DNA of 64,000 nt. Source: M3007 sp044230315. Lineage in GTDB: Bacteria > Bacteroidota > Bacteroidia > Chitinophagales > Saprospiraceae. The translations under genes were made by a program, and so were the position numbers. The DNA lies in NCBI GenBank assembly GCA_044230315.1, contig JBGARJ010000011.1:62001-126000 (forward strand), in the 5' to 3' direction. Position 1 is the stretch's first letter. The number at the start of each line of letters is the position of its first letter. Below the pieces are notes generated by a model. The model ran no database searches and was not told where the DNA came from. It saw only the letters and a program-made list of their open reading frames with translations. Positions 51,425-61,258 of the stretch are shown here, in pieces.

Positions 51425-54400
51425 ATGCCTCTTATGTTCCGTACCCTTGTGTCGAGCCTGCGGCTGATGGTCCTGGCCGCTGCCATGCTCTTTATTACCC
51501 GGCCGCTCCTGGCGAATGACTACCAAAAAGCCTGGGAAGCCCTGCACCAAAACGACCGCAAAACGGCTCGCGAACTCCTGAAGAAAGCGATGAAGGACCC
51601 CGCTACGGCAACCGATGCCGCTATGACGATGGTGCTGCTCGATTATTTCGACAACCAAACCTCCGAGACTGCCGATTATTGGGATAAAGCATTGGAACGG
51701 ATGACCGATCCGTATCCGTATTATTTCACCTTCTGGTTCAACGGCAGCGTGGCGGGCGATTACGGCCTGAAATCGAAAAGCCAACTCAAACTGCTCAAAA
51801 ATCTGTTGGACGATCCCAAATGCTCCGGCTCGCTCAAGGCTGCAGCCCAGTACCAACTCGGCCACTACTGGATCACCCAGGGTAAATTTGAAGATGCCCA
51901 GGCCGCCTGGTTGCAATGCTCCAACGTGGGGCTTTGGCAGTTTGTAGGCCCTTTTGACAACGCCGCCGAAAGCGGGTTCGACAAAGATTACGAGCCCATC
52001 CGGAACCCCAAACCCGACGCCGTGTTTAAATCCGCTTTCCAAACCGATATTCAGTGGTTTGGGCCCATCGACCAGCCTACCGGCGGTTGGATCACCCCCG
52101 GCTTCCACGTTCCGTACCGCACGGCGATCGTGTACGCCCAATCGTTTGTAACAGCCCCGGCCAACCAGGAAGTGTACCTCGGCGCGGGTTTTACCGGCAA
52201 TATCAAGATCTGGGTGAACGACCGGCTGATGATCAGCGAACCGGAGCAGCGCCGCACCGATTTTGACGCCTACCAGGTAAAATGCAGCCTGAAAAAAGGC
52301 GCCAACCGTATCCTGGTCCAACTGGGCTATGAAGACGAAGGCTACCCCAACTTCGCTATCCGCCTCACCGACGCCGCCGGCAATCTGATCCCCGGCCTCG
52401 TCAGCAGTAACAAGTACCAACCCTATACCGCCGACCAGAACAAGGAACAACCCAAACTGGTGCCGTTCTTTGCCGAAGCCTTTTTTGAACAAAAGATCAA
52501 GAAGGACCCCTCCAACCCGCTGAATTACTACTTGCTGAGCGACACTTACCTGCGCAACAAAAAGGCCCAGGAAGCCCTCGAAACGGTGGGTATAATACTG
52601 GAAAAAGCCCCCAACAGCAGCATCTTCCGCTACCAGCGCATCCAGTGCTACCGCAAAATGGAAAACCGCACCAGTCAGCTGCAGGATGCCCAGTTTATCA
52701 AAGACAACGACCCCGACGCCCTGATCGCCCTCGTGGCCCTGTACGCCGAGGCCAAGGACAATGAAAAATGGGACGAAGCATCGGACCTGCTAAACCGCCG
52801 CATCCAACTCTATGGCGAGGAGGAAGACACCTGGGAAGAAAAGATTCAGCTGGCCGCCCGCCAGCAAAAAGTGGAGGACATCCTGCGGTTTATCGATCAG
52901 GCCAGCGCCAAATACCCGGAATCGCCCTATTTCGCCCGGCTCCGCCACGACCTGGCCATCAACATGCGCAAAGACCCCCGCGCCGGCATGGCGATTTACG
53001 AGGCATTCCTGGAAAAGAACTTTAGCATGAACATCGCCGAAGCCCTCGTACGTGATTATTTCGAACAGGGCCAGAACAAAAAGGCGGTAAAAATGCTCGA
53101 AACCTTCGCATCCACCTACCCGGATGTGCCGGCCTACGCCGACCGCCTGTTCAACTACTACTACGGTCAAAAAGAAAACAAAAAAGCCCAGGAACAACTC
53201 GATAAACTGCTCCGGCTGGCGCCGTACGATTCCGACAACTGGGAAAACGCCGCCCGCCTGGCCGAGCAAATGGGCAACACCGCCGGCGCCCTGCAGGCCT
53301 TTCAAAAAGCGCTTCACTACAACCCGAACGATTTCGACAGCCGCCGCCGCATCCGCGAATTGCAGAAGCAGCCCGACCTGACCTCATACTTTCCGCAGAA
53401 CGACGTGTATGCCCTGATCAAAAACAGCAAATCCGACGGATTCGAAGGCGAACACGATTTTTACTATGTGCTCGATGAAAAGGCCACGATCATCTACCCC
53501 GAGCGCACCTCGGAAACGTACCACACCCTGGCCATCAAACTGCTCAATGAAAAGGGCATCGACCGCTGGAAAGAATCCAGCATCGGCTACAATGACAACC
53601 GGCAGCGCCTCATCATCGAAAAAGCCGAAGTGGTAAAAGCCAACGGGGTGAAAATCGCCGCCGAACAAAACCAGAACCAACTCGTGTTCCCGAACCTCGA
53701 AGTGGGCGACGGCATCTACATCAAATACCGCCTGCTGAGCTACACCTTCGGGCGCATCTCCCGCGAATATTGGGATACCTACTCCTTCGACGGTACCATG
53801 CCTGTCGACCACTCCCGCTATGTGCTGCTGGTGCACAAAAATGTGCCCATTGCGAACCAGCTCGTCAATGCGTCCTATAAACCGGTCGTAAAAAACCTCG
53901 AGGATTTCACGATGTACACCTGGGAAAGCGACCACGAAGAAGCGGTAAAAGACGAAAAACTGATGCCCAGCTTTGCCGACGTAGGCAAAACCCTGCACCT
54001 GTCGACGCTACCTACCTGGAGCGAAGTGGCCAACTGGTACGCCGATATGTCGGCCACCCAGGCCAAGAGCGAGTATTATGTGCAGGAGGTGGTCCAGTCG
54101 CTGTTCCCGGCCGGGAAAACGTATTCGGAGACCGAAAAAGCGCGGATCATCTACGAATACGTCGTGAAAAACATCCGCTACAGCTCCGTGCCGTTCCGCC
54201 AGGGCGCTTATGTGCCCCAACGCGCGGCCAAGGTGATCCAGACCAAACTGGGCGACTGCAAAGACCTCTCCACCCTGTACGCCGCCATCGGCCGTCAGAT
54301 GGGCCTCAAGGTGAACCTGGTGCTCATCGACACGCGCGACAACGGCGAACTGGCCATGGTACTGCCCTCCGTGGAGTTCAACCACTGCATCGTCAAAGTG

Positions 54401-55204
54401 GTGGCCGACGGCAAAACCTGGTACCTGGAACTGACCGACGAGCACTTGCCCTTCGGCTGCCTGCCCAACCACGACCTGCAGGCGCTGGCGCTCGAAATTC
54501 CGTTCGGCCAGCAAACCACCGACGCCAAGCTGTTCCACCTCGATCCGCCCAACCGCGTGCGCGACGTCCGGGCCCAGGTGGCGGAAGTGAACGTGGAAAA
54601 ACGCGACCTGAGCATCCGCTCCAACGGCACGCGCAGCGGAACCCCCACGGTATTCCTGCGCGACAAATACCAGTCGCTCAGCAAGCAGAAACGCATCGAG
54701 GAAATGCAAAACGCCATCGCCAACGACTTTACCAACCCGGTGACGGTGAAAAACGTGGAATTCGGCAACCTCGAACAGCTCAACGACACCCTGCAATACG
54801 AAGTGCAGTACCAGGTGAAAAACGAGGTGCTGGAAATCGGCGACCTGAAATCGTTCAAAGTGCCGTACTACTTCGTTTTCCTCAAAGCCGATGCGTTCTC
54901 CGAAGAAAAACGCACCCATCCGGTCAGCTACTGGCGGTACGAGGACTGCGATGCCTACCACGAAGACCTGACGATCCATTTGCCGGCGGGCAAACAGTTC
55001 AGCGAGGTGCCCAAAGACGTATCCCTGTCGTTCAACGGCACCACGTACAGCATCCACTTCGAAAAGAAATCGGCCGATACCTTGCGCGTTGTCCGGGATA
55101 TCCGCATCAATCGCGCCGACGTACCCACCAAAGACTGGCCTGCGCTGCGCGAGTTTGTGGAGGCCGTAGTGACAGCCGAAACCAAATACGTGGCGTTTAA
55201 GTAG
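51425..55204 (+). CDS. Exported TPR / DUF3857 / transglutaminase protein
   Basis: A 1259-aa exported protein. A signal peptide (about 1-30) is followed by an alpha-helical TPR region (to about 660). A DUF3857 beta domain (about 670-880; YHTLAIKLLNEKGIDRWKESS, VFPNLEVGDGIYIKYRLL) precedes a transglutaminase-like domain with the catalytic triad C945 (LGDCKDLS), H987 (FNHCIV) and D1005 (LTDEHLP). A C-terminal beta domain ends the protein. Such proteins are common in Bacteroidota envelopes; whether they are peptidases, transglutaminases or inactive binders is unclear. ATG 51425 was chosen because the signal peptide starts there. Confidence 0.88.
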   Translation: MPLMFRTLVSSLRLMVLAAAMLFITRPLLANDYQKAWEALHQNDRKTARELLKKAMKDPATATDAAMTMVLLDYFDNQTSETADYWDKALERMTDPYPYYFTFWFNGSVAGDYGLKSKSQLKLLKNLLDDPKCSGSLKAAAQYQLGHYWITQGKFEDAQAAWLQCSNVGLWQFVGPFDNAAESGFDKDYEPIRNPKPDAVFKSAFQTDIQWFGPIDQPTGGWITPGFHVPYRTAIVYAQSFVTAPANQEVYLGAGFTGNIKIWVNDRLMISEPEQRRTDFDAYQVKCSLKKGANRILVQLGYEDEGYPNFAIRLTDAAGNLIPGLVSSNKYQPYTADQNKEQPKLVPFFAEAFFEQKIKKDPSNPLNYYLLSDTYLRNKKAQEALETVGIILEKAPNSSIFRYQRIQCYRKMENRTSQLQDAQFIKDNDPDALIALVALYAEAKDNEKWDEASDLLNRRIQLYGEEEDTWEEKIQLAARQQKVEDILRFIDQASAKYPESPYFARLRHDLAINMRKDPRAGMAIYEAFLEKNFSMNIAEALVRDYFEQGQNKKAVKMLETFASTYPDVPAYADRLFNYYYGQKENKKAQEQLDKLLRLAPYDSDNWENAARLAEQMGNTAGALQAFQKALHYNPNDFDSRRRIRELQKQPDLTSYFPQNDVYALIKNSKSDGFEGEHDFYYVLDEKATIIYPERTSETYHTLAIKLLNEKGIDRWKESSIGYNDNRQRLIIEKAEVVKANGVKIAAEQNQNQLVFPNLEVGDGIYIKYRLLSYTFGRISREYWDTYSFDGTMPVDHSRYVLLVHKNVPIANQLVNASYKPVVKNLEDFTMYTWESDHEEAVKDEKLMPSFADVGKTLHLSTLPTWSEVANWYADMSATQAKSEYYVQEVVQSLFPAGKTYSETEKARIIYEYVVKNIRYSSVPFRQGAYVPQRAAKVIQTKLGDCKDLSTLYAAIGRQMGLKVNLVLIDTRDNGELAMVLPSVEFNHCIVKVVADGKTWYLELTDEHLPFGCLPNHDLQALALEIPFGQQTTDAKLFHLDPPNRVRDVRAQVAEVNVEKRDLSIRSNGTRSGTPTVFLRDKYQSLSKQKRIEEMQNAIANDFTNPVTVKNVEFGNLEQLNDTLQYEVQYQVKNEVLEIGDLKSFKVPYYFVFLKADAFSEEKRTHPVSYWRYEDCDAYHEDLTIHLPAGKQFSEVPKDVSLSFNGTTYSIHFEKKSADTLRVVRDIRINRADVPTKDWPALREFVEAVVTAETKYVAFK

Positions 55205-55209
55205 AAACA

Positions 55210-55412
55210 GAATACGGAATACGGAATGCGGAATGCGGAATGCGGAATGCGGAATGCAGAATGCGGAATTTATACTATCGCGGTAATAATAGTTGTTTCA
55301 TTACCGGGATCTAAAAATTCCGTATTCCGCATTCCGTATTCCGCATTCCGCATTCCGTATTCCGTATTCCGCATTCCGCATTCCGCATTCCGCATTCCGC
55401 ATTCCGCATTCC
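55210..55412. repeat. Facing arrays of GGAATGC and GCATTCC heptamers
   Basis: GGAATRC heptamers (about 8 units, 55210-55270) face a longer run of GCATTCC/GTATTCC units (about 14, 55316-55412). The 45-base spacer contains CGGTAAT (55281-55287) and ATTACCG (55300-55306). The arms are reverse complements, so they can form a long stem. The array lies between the transglutaminase stop and moxR. Confidence 0.9.
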
Positions 55413-55515
55413 TCCGGGAATACCCCTAAATTAACAAAAAATTTTCCGTTTGGGCACCCGAAAACCAATTGTTAGCGTTACTTGCGCAGACCTTAACGCA
55501 ATACCAGCTTTTTTC

Positions 55516-56511
55516 ATGCAACAGCATACGGATACCGAAGCGCTCAACCGGCAAATACACGCAGAAAGTGCCTTCCTCGACAAATTGACCGCCGCCACCG
55601 CGCAGGTGATCGTCGGCCAGCAGGCCATGATCGAACGCCTGTTGATCGGCTTGCTCACCCGCGGCCATATTCTGCTCGAAGGCATGCCCGGCCTCGCCAA
55701 AACGCTGGCCATCAAAACCCTGGCGCAAGCCGTTGATGCCCGGTTCAGCCGCATCCAGTTTACTCCCGATCTGTTGCCGGCCGACGTGGTGGGCACCATG
55801 ATCTACAACCCGGCCAAGGCGGAATTCACGGTGCGTCAGGGACCCATTTTTGCCAACTTCGTGCTGGCCGACGAGATCAACCGCGCCCCCGCCAAGGTAC
55901 AGAGCGCCCTGCTCGAAGCCATGCAGGAGCGGCAGGTGACCATCGGTACCGAAACGTTCAAACTGGAAGAACCTTTCCTGGTGCTGGCCACCCAAAATCC
56001 CATCGAGCAGGAAGGAACCTACCCCTTGCCAGAGGCCCAGGTGGACCGTTTCCTGTTGAAAGTGAAAATCGGCTATCCTTCCCAGGACGAAGAACGCGAC
56101 ATCATTCGCCGCAACCTGAACAGCGATGCGCTGCATATTTCCAAGGTGATCCCGGTGGAAACCCTGCTGAAAGCCCGGGAAGCCGTGACCAAAGTGCTGC
56201 TCAGTGAAAAAATTGAAAAGTACATCCTCGATATCGTTTTCGCCACCCGTACCCCCGACCGCTTCGGGCTGCCTGAAATGGCGCCGCTGATTACGTACGG
56301 CGCTTCGCCGCGAGCCAGCATCGCCCTGGCCCAATCGGCCCGCGCCCTGGCGTTCATCCGCCGGCGAGGTTACGTAACGCCCGACGACGTGCGCGAGATA
56401 TGCCTCGATGTGCTGCGCCACCGCATCGGCCTGACGTATGAAGCCGAAGCGGAAAACATCAGCCAGGAGGACATCATCGGGCGTATTTTGCAGACCATCG
56501 TCATTCCGTAG
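55516..56511 (+). CDS. MoxR-family AAA+ ATPase
   Basis: A 331-aa AAA+ ATPase of the MoxR group. Walker A is GMPGLAKT, Walker B VLADEINRAP, sensor ATQNPIEQEGTYPLPEAQ, and a C-terminal lid. MoxR proteins act as chaperones for VWA-domain partners, here presumably the DUF58 and Bat proteins encoded next. ATG 55516 begins the normal N-terminus; the frame is open into the repeat array. It is the first gene of the Bat cluster. Confidence 0.92.
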   Translation: MQQHTDTEALNRQIHAESAFLDKLTAATAQVIVGQQAMIERLLIGLLTRGHILLEGMPGLAKTLAIKTLAQAVDARFSRIQFTPDLLPADVVGTMIYNPAKAEFTVRQGPIFANFVLADEINRAPAKVQSALLEAMQERQVTIGTETFKLEEPFLVLATQNPIEQEGTYPLPEAQVDRFLLKVKIGYPSQDEERDIIRRNLNSDALHISKVIPVETLLKAREAVTKVLLSEKIEKYILDIVFATRTPDRFGLPEMAPLITYGASPRASIALAQSARALAFIRRRGYVTPDDVREICLDVLRHRIGLTYEAEAENISQEDIIGRILQTIVIP

Positions 56512-56572
56512 GAATTGAACGGAATCAACCCGACCTTATCCAGTTCATCCTGACCATCCTGTCGCCGACAAC

Positions 56573-57457
56573 ATGCAAACCGCCGACCTGCTTAAAAAAG
56601 TCCGCAAGATCGAGATCAAGACGCGGGGCCTGAGCAGCCACCTGTTCACAGGGGGCTATCACAGCGCCTTCAAAGGGCGGGGCATGTCGTTCAGCGAAGT
56701 GCGGCTGTACTACCCCGGCGACGACGTGCGGGCGATCGACTGGAACGTGACGGCCCGCGCCGGCGAACCCTATATCAAGGTGTTCGAGGAAGAACGGGAA
56801 AACACCGTCATGCTGCTCGTCGATGTGAGCGGTTCGGCGGTATTCGGAAGCCACACCCAGTTCAAGGAAGAATACCTGACCGAACTCTGCGCCGTGCTGG
56901 CGTTTTCGGCCATTGCCAACAACGACAAAGTGGGCGTGATGCTTTTCTCCGACCGTATCGAGTTGTTTATCCCGCCCAAAAAGGGCAAACAGCATATCCT
57001 GCGGATCATCCGCGAGATCCTGACAGCCAAACCCACCGGACGCGGCACCGATCTCGGCGGCGCGCTGCGGTTTATCCACAACGTGCTGAAAAAACGCAGT
57101 GTGTGTTTCATCCTGTCCGATTTCCTGGCCGACCAATACGAAGATGTGCTGCGGGTGCTGGCCCGCCGGCACGACTGCATCGGCATCCACTGCTGGGACC
57201 CCCTCGAGCGCGACCTGCCCGATGTGGGTGTGTTGCGCGTGGCCGATGCCGAAAGCGGCGAACAAATCTGGGTGGACACCACCAGCGGCGCCCTGCGGCG
57301 CAAATACCTGTACACGTTTGAAGCACACCGGGCGAATACGCAGAGCCTGTTCCGGCGCGCCGGCGCCGATTTTCTGAGCCTGTGTACCAATCAACCTTAC
57401 GTAACGGCGTTGCTGCGGTTTTTTGCCCAGCGCTCCAAAACAGTTGCCCATGGATAA
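56573..57457 (+). CDS. DUF58-domain VWA-like protein
   Basis: A 294-aa cytoplasmic protein. The DUF58 signature is clear (GGYHSAFKGRGMSFSEVRLY, PGDDVRAIDWNVTARAGEPY) and a VWA-like fold follows (LLVDVSGSAVFG, with DxSxS-like metal site). It is a usual partner of MoxR. It overlaps the next gene by 8 bases, so it is probably co-translated. Confidence 0.9.
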   Translation: MQTADLLKKVRKIEIKTRGLSSHLFTGGYHSAFKGRGMSFSEVRLYYPGDDVRAIDWNVTARAGEPYIKVFEEERENTVMLLVDVSGSAVFGSHTQFKEEYLTELCAVLAFSAIANNDKVGVMLFSDRIELFIPPKKGKQHILRIIREILTAKPTGRGTDLGGALRFIHNVLKKRSVCFILSDFLADQYEDVLRVLARRHDCIGIHCWDPLERDLPDVGVLRVADAESGEQIWVDTTSGALRRKYLYTFEAHRANTQSLFRRAGADFLSLCTNQPYVTALLRFFAQRSKTVAHG

Positions 57458-58367
57458 AACGATGTGTTTCCTCCGGTACGGCTGTTGTTTGGGCATCTTG
57501 CTGGGCTTGGGCTGGCCGCTGCGGGCCGGCGCGCAAATCCAGGCCAACGCCGCCTTCGACCGCAGCGGGATCGAAGCCGGCGACACCTTTTCACTGCGCG
57601 TGCTGGTTTCCGGCGCCCGCGTAGCGCCCAAGCGGGTCAGTTTTGCCGCCTGGAACCACCAACTACCGCCTGAAAACATCTTGTCCCGGTCGGAATGGAG
57701 CCGCTCCGGTGCGCAATGGGTGCAGCGCTTCACCCTGATCACATTTGACAGCGCTACGCTCGACCTGCCGCCCCTGACCGTGCAGTTGCACCTCGAAGAT
57801 ACCGTACAGACCAACCCGCTGCAACTCCAGGTCGGGGCATCGCATACCCGCGCCGAATTGCGCGATGCGGATGGCATACGCGACATCCGGCGCGAGCCCA
57901 CCCAATGGTACGATTACTGGCCTTGGGCTCTGGGCGCCCTGGTCGTTGTATTCCTGGCCGCCCGCTATTTGCGCCGGAAGCGGAAACGCCCCAAACCGGC
58001 AGTCGTGCCCCTCGCCCCGCTGGCGCCTCCTGCCCCCCCGGCCCATGTGGTAGCGCTGGAAAAACTGGATGCCCTCGAGCAGCGCCAATTGTGGCAAAAC
58101 GACCAGCTGAGCGAATATTATGCCGGGATCAGCCTGATCGTCCGCGAATTTCTGGAGCATCGCTATGCCATCCCGGCCCTCGAATCGACGACGCGCGAGA
58201 TCGAAACGCTGTTAAACAATACCCCCTTCCCGGATAAGCAGAAAGCCCCGCTGAATCACTTGCTTCAACAATCCGATCTGGTCAAATACGCCGAAATACC
58301 GCCGCCTAAAAGTTATCACGAACAGGCCATGGAAAAAGCCAGAACCCTGGTTCGCCAAACCGCCTGA
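57450..58367 (+). CDS. Bat-cluster membrane protein
   Basis: A 305-aa protein with a signal peptide (about 1-28), an extracytoplasmic beta domain (about 30-150), one membrane helix (about 155-173, WPWALGALVVVFLAARYL) and a Pro-rich linker then a helical cytoplasmic tail. It is typical of the hypothetical gene between DUF58 and batA in Bacteroidota, with possible distant similarity to BatD or DUF4381. The start ATG 57450 overlaps the previous stop by 8 bases. Confidence 0.65.
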   Translation: MDKTMCFLRYGCCLGILLGLGWPLRAGAQIQANAAFDRSGIEAGDTFSLRVLVSGARVAPKRVSFAAWNHQLPPENILSRSEWSRSGAQWVQRFTLITFDSATLDLPPLTVQLHLEDTVQTNPLQLQVGASHTRAELRDADGIRDIRREPTQWYDYWPWALGALVVVFLAARYLRRKRKRPKPAVVPLAPLAPPAPPAHVVALEKLDALEQRQLWQNDQLSEYYAGISLIVREFLEHRYAIPALESTTREIETLLNNTPFPDKQKAPLNHLLQQSDLVKYAEIPPPKSYHEQAMEKARTLVRQTA

Positions 58368-58444
58368 TCGATTCGAAAGCCCAAATTACCCCCGGAGCCC
58401 CGGGGCAAACCTCAAACGCCACACTTCGAACTTCAAACATAAAC

Positions 58445-59434
58445 ATGGTTTTTGCCCAACCGCTTTGGTTACTTTTATTGTTGTTGTTGCCCTGGCTGAT
58501 CTACCGGTACCGGCAGGCGGCAGGCCAGCGGCATGTGACCCTGCAGGTGTCGCGGCAAGCGGCCATGAAAGGCGTGAAGACCTGGGTGGTATATGCCCGC
58601 AACTGGCTGCAAGCCCTGCGCTGGCTGGTATTGGTGCTCCTTATCGTGGCGATGGCACGGCCTCAGTTGCTGTGGTATGAAGACAAAACCGAAGCCGAGG
58701 CGACCGATATCCTGTTGGTCATGGATATTTCGCCCAGTATGCTAACCCAGGACTTTGCCCCCGACCGGCTGACCGTAGCCAAACAGGTGGCCAACGATTT
58801 TGTGACCCGGCGCCCTTACGACCGGGTGGGCCTGGTGGCATTTTCAGGCGGCGCCTTTACCCAGTGCCCCCTGACCAATGACCGGCGCTTGTTGCAGGCC
58901 TTCATCAACAACCTGCAAGTAGGGAAACTGAAAGACGGGACGGCTATCGGCATGGGCATTGCCACCGCCGTTTTTCACCTCAAAGACAGCCCGTCGCCCA
59001 GCAAGATCGTGATCCTGCTCACCGACGGCGAGAATAATACCGGCGAGATTGGTCCGATCCGGGCGGCCGAAATGGCGCATTCCCTCGGCGTGCGGGTGTA
59101 CACGGTGGGCATCGGCAAAGACGGCGTCGTGCTCTCGCCGAGCCGCCGCAACTACGATGGCACCTTCGCATTCGCTCCCCGTGAAATGCATTTCGACTCC
59201 ACGCTCCTGCTCGATGTGGCCCGGCTGACACAGGGGCAGTTTTACCGGGCTTTCTCGTCCGACGACCTCCGCGGTATATATGCCCAAATTGACCGACTGG
59301 AAAAGGCCAAGGTTACGATCAGCAAAGTGGATCATACCACCGAGTTGTTCTTTTGGCTGCTCGATATCGCATTTTGCCTGCTGGTGCTCGAACTCTTCCT
59401 GCGCTGGGGCCCCTTGCGGGTAATAACCGTTTGA
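58445..59434 (+). CDS. batA: BatA, VWA-domain membrane protein
   Basis: A 329-aa protein: an N-terminal helix pair (residues about 1-75), a VWA domain with metal-ion site MDISPSM, and a C-terminal membrane helix (ELFFWLLDIAFCLLVLELFL). BatA proteins belong to the Bacteroides aerotolerance cluster and are thought to act in envelope stress handling. It is followed 2 bases later by batB. Confidence 0.88.
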   Translation: MVFAQPLWLLLLLLLPWLIYRYRQAAGQRHVTLQVSRQAAMKGVKTWVVYARNWLQALRWLVLVLLIVAMARPQLLWYEDKTEAEATDILLVMDISPSMLTQDFAPDRLTVAKQVANDFVTRRPYDRVGLVAFSGGAFTQCPLTNDRRLLQAFINNLQVGKLKDGTAIGMGIATAVFHLKDSPSPSKIVILLTDGENNTGEIGPIRAAEMAHSLGVRVYTVGIGKDGVVLSPSRRNYDGTFAFAPREMHFDSTLLLDVARLTQGQFYRAFSSDDLRGIYAQIDRLEKAKVTISKVDHTTELFFWLLDIAFCLLVLELFLRWGPLRVITV

Positions 59435-59436
59435 CC

Positions 59437-60450
59437 ATGAAATTTGAAAATCCCATCCTGCTGTTTTTACTCTGGATCGTCTTGTTGCAGGCGTTCCTGT
59501 TGTGGGTGTACTGGCAATGGCGGCGGCGCACCTTGCAACGCCTGGGGTCGCCGGCGTTGGCGCAACGGCTGTTGCTGGGATTTTCGGCGCGCCGTTTTTG
59601 GTTGAAGAATATCCTGTTCGGACTGGCCCTGGTGCTGCTGGTGCTGGCAATCGCCAACCCGCGGCGCATGGTCAAGCAACCTGCAACCGAACAGCAAGGC
59701 GCCGACATCCTCCTGGCCCTCGATATTTCCCAGAGCATGTTGGCCAAAGACGTGGCGCCGAGCCGCCTGGAACAGGCAAAACTGCTGGCGCAGCAATTGG
59801 TGCAGGCACTGAAAGGCAACCGCATCGGCCTGATCTTTTTTGCCGGCGATGCTTACCCGCAAATGCCGCTTTCAACCGACTACGAAGCGCTGGATATGTT
59901 CCTGCAGAACGCCAGCCCCGATTTCATAGCCAACCAGGGCACGGCCGCTGCTTCAGCTATCGAACTGGCAGGCCGGATGTTCGAATCCAACTCCACCGCG
60001 GGGCGGGGTATGATCCTCATTTCCGACGGGGAAAATCACGGCGAAAACGCGCCGGGCGCAGCCAGCGACGCACGCGTACAAGGCATCGCGTTGTACACGG
60101 TGAGTATGGGCACTCCCGAAGGCGGCAACATCCCGCTGGCCGGGGGCGGCTTCAAACGCGATGTCAGCGGACAAGTGGTGCGCACCAAAACGGACCGCGC
60201 CTTTCTGCACAACCTGGCGCGCGACGGCGGCGGCGTAGCGTACGACGGCAGCGACGCATCCGCTACCGTTCGGAGTTTGACGCGGGAGATGGGGCGCCTG
60301 CAGAAAAGCACCATCGAAGCGAAGGCCCAGACCGATTATGTGCTCTATTTCCAATGGCTGCTTTTGCCATGTCTGCTGTTTTTGTTACTGGAACAGGTGC
60401 TATGGTGGCGCCACCTGCCAGGTGGCGTAAAAAAAGACAAGAAAGCATAA
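59437..60450 (+). CDS. batB: BatB, VWA-domain membrane protein
   Basis: A 337-aa paralogue of BatA: two N-terminal helices, a VWA domain with ALDISQSMLAKD (DxSxS), and a final helix (LYFQWLLLPCLLFLLLEQ). It is likely to pair with BatA. It begins 2 bases after the batA stop, indicating co-translation; ATG 59437 is the natural start. Confidence 0.88.
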   Translation: MKFENPILLFLLWIVLLQAFLLWVYWQWRRRTLQRLGSPALAQRLLLGFSARRFWLKNILFGLALVLLVLAIANPRRMVKQPATEQQGADILLALDISQSMLAKDVAPSRLEQAKLLAQQLVQALKGNRIGLIFFAGDAYPQMPLSTDYEALDMFLQNASPDFIANQGTAAASAIELAGRMFESNSTAGRGMILISDGENHGENAPGAASDARVQGIALYTVSMGTPEGGNIPLAGGGFKRDVSGQVVRTKTDRAFLHNLARDGGGVAYDGSDASATVRSLTREMGRLQKSTIEAKAQTDYVLYFQWLLLPCLLFLLLEQVLWWRHLPGGVKKDKKA

Positions 60451-60503
60451 GGAAAGCGATAGTACCGACGCCACCCCGCCGAAACCGCTTAAAACGACTT
60501 GGA

Positions 60504-60552
60504 ACATGTTTGGAATGTTCTGTTTCACCTCGGCCCGAAAATCCAAACATGT
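60504..60552. repeat. AACATGTTTGG-family palindrome, locus D
   Basis: ACATGTTTGGA (60504-60514) is exactly complementary to TCCAAACATGT (60542-60552) with a 27-base loop. It lies between batB and batC and matches the ends of the palindromes at 16.9, 21.3 and 27.2 kb. Confidence 0.75.
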
Positions 60553-60579
60553 ACTTACAACCGGCCAATCTGAACTGGC

Positions 60580-61247
60580 ATGAAGATAAAAAAAATCATA
60601 CCCATCCTGGTATTGTCCGCCGCAACATACGCTGTGCAGGCGCAGTCGCCGCACAACGACTTGCGCAAAGGCGACCGGCTATACGACAAGCAGCAATACC
60701 TCGAAGCTGAAAATGCCTACCGCAAGGCCGAAACCGATCCCGTAGCCGCCTACAACGCCGGCAATGCCGCTTACCAGCAGGGCAAATACGCCGATGCGGC
60801 GGCGCAGTTCAAAAAATCGGCTGCTATTGCCAGCGATCCGGGGGCCAAATCCGACGCGCAATACAACCTCGGCAATGCCTTGCTCCAATCGGAAAAATAC
60901 CAGGAGGCCATCACCGCTTACGAAACCAGCCTCCGGTTGCGTCCCAACCGTCCGGACGCCAAGAAGAATTTGCAAATAGCCAAAAACCTGCTCCGGCAGC
61001 AACAGGAACCGCCGCCGCCGCCGCCGCCCAATCCGCCTCCCCGCCGCCCCCTCCGCCGCCGCGGAACAACTATGTCGACCGCGCGGCCCAGCCGCAAAAA
61101 AAAGAGGTGGCTTCCGGCACGATGACCGCAGAAGCCGCTCGCGCGCAATTGAATGCGATCATTGAACAGGAAGAACAAAAAAACGCCCGGCAATACCGGA
61201 CGCTGCCGCCGGAAGCCAGGCCCGCGCGAACCAAAAAGGACTGGTAG
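60580..61247 (+). pseudogene. batC: BatC-like TPR protein with an apparent frameshift
   Basis: The reading frame from 60580 encodes a signal peptide and TPR units (NDLRKGDRLYDKQQYLEAEN, YNLGNALLQSEKYQEAITAY) as in BatC, then enters a Pro-rich tract and stops at 61125 after Arg-rich residues that look unnatural. In another frame coding continues cleanly (NYVDRAAQPQKKEVASG, LNAIIEQEEQKNARQYRTLP) and ends KKDW at 61245-61247, a typical BatC ending. The frame change lies in the CCG-rich tract near 61010-61070. Sequencing or assembly error, or a true slip in the repeat, could explain it. Confidence 0.72.
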
Positions 61248-61258
61248 CGCTACAGCGG

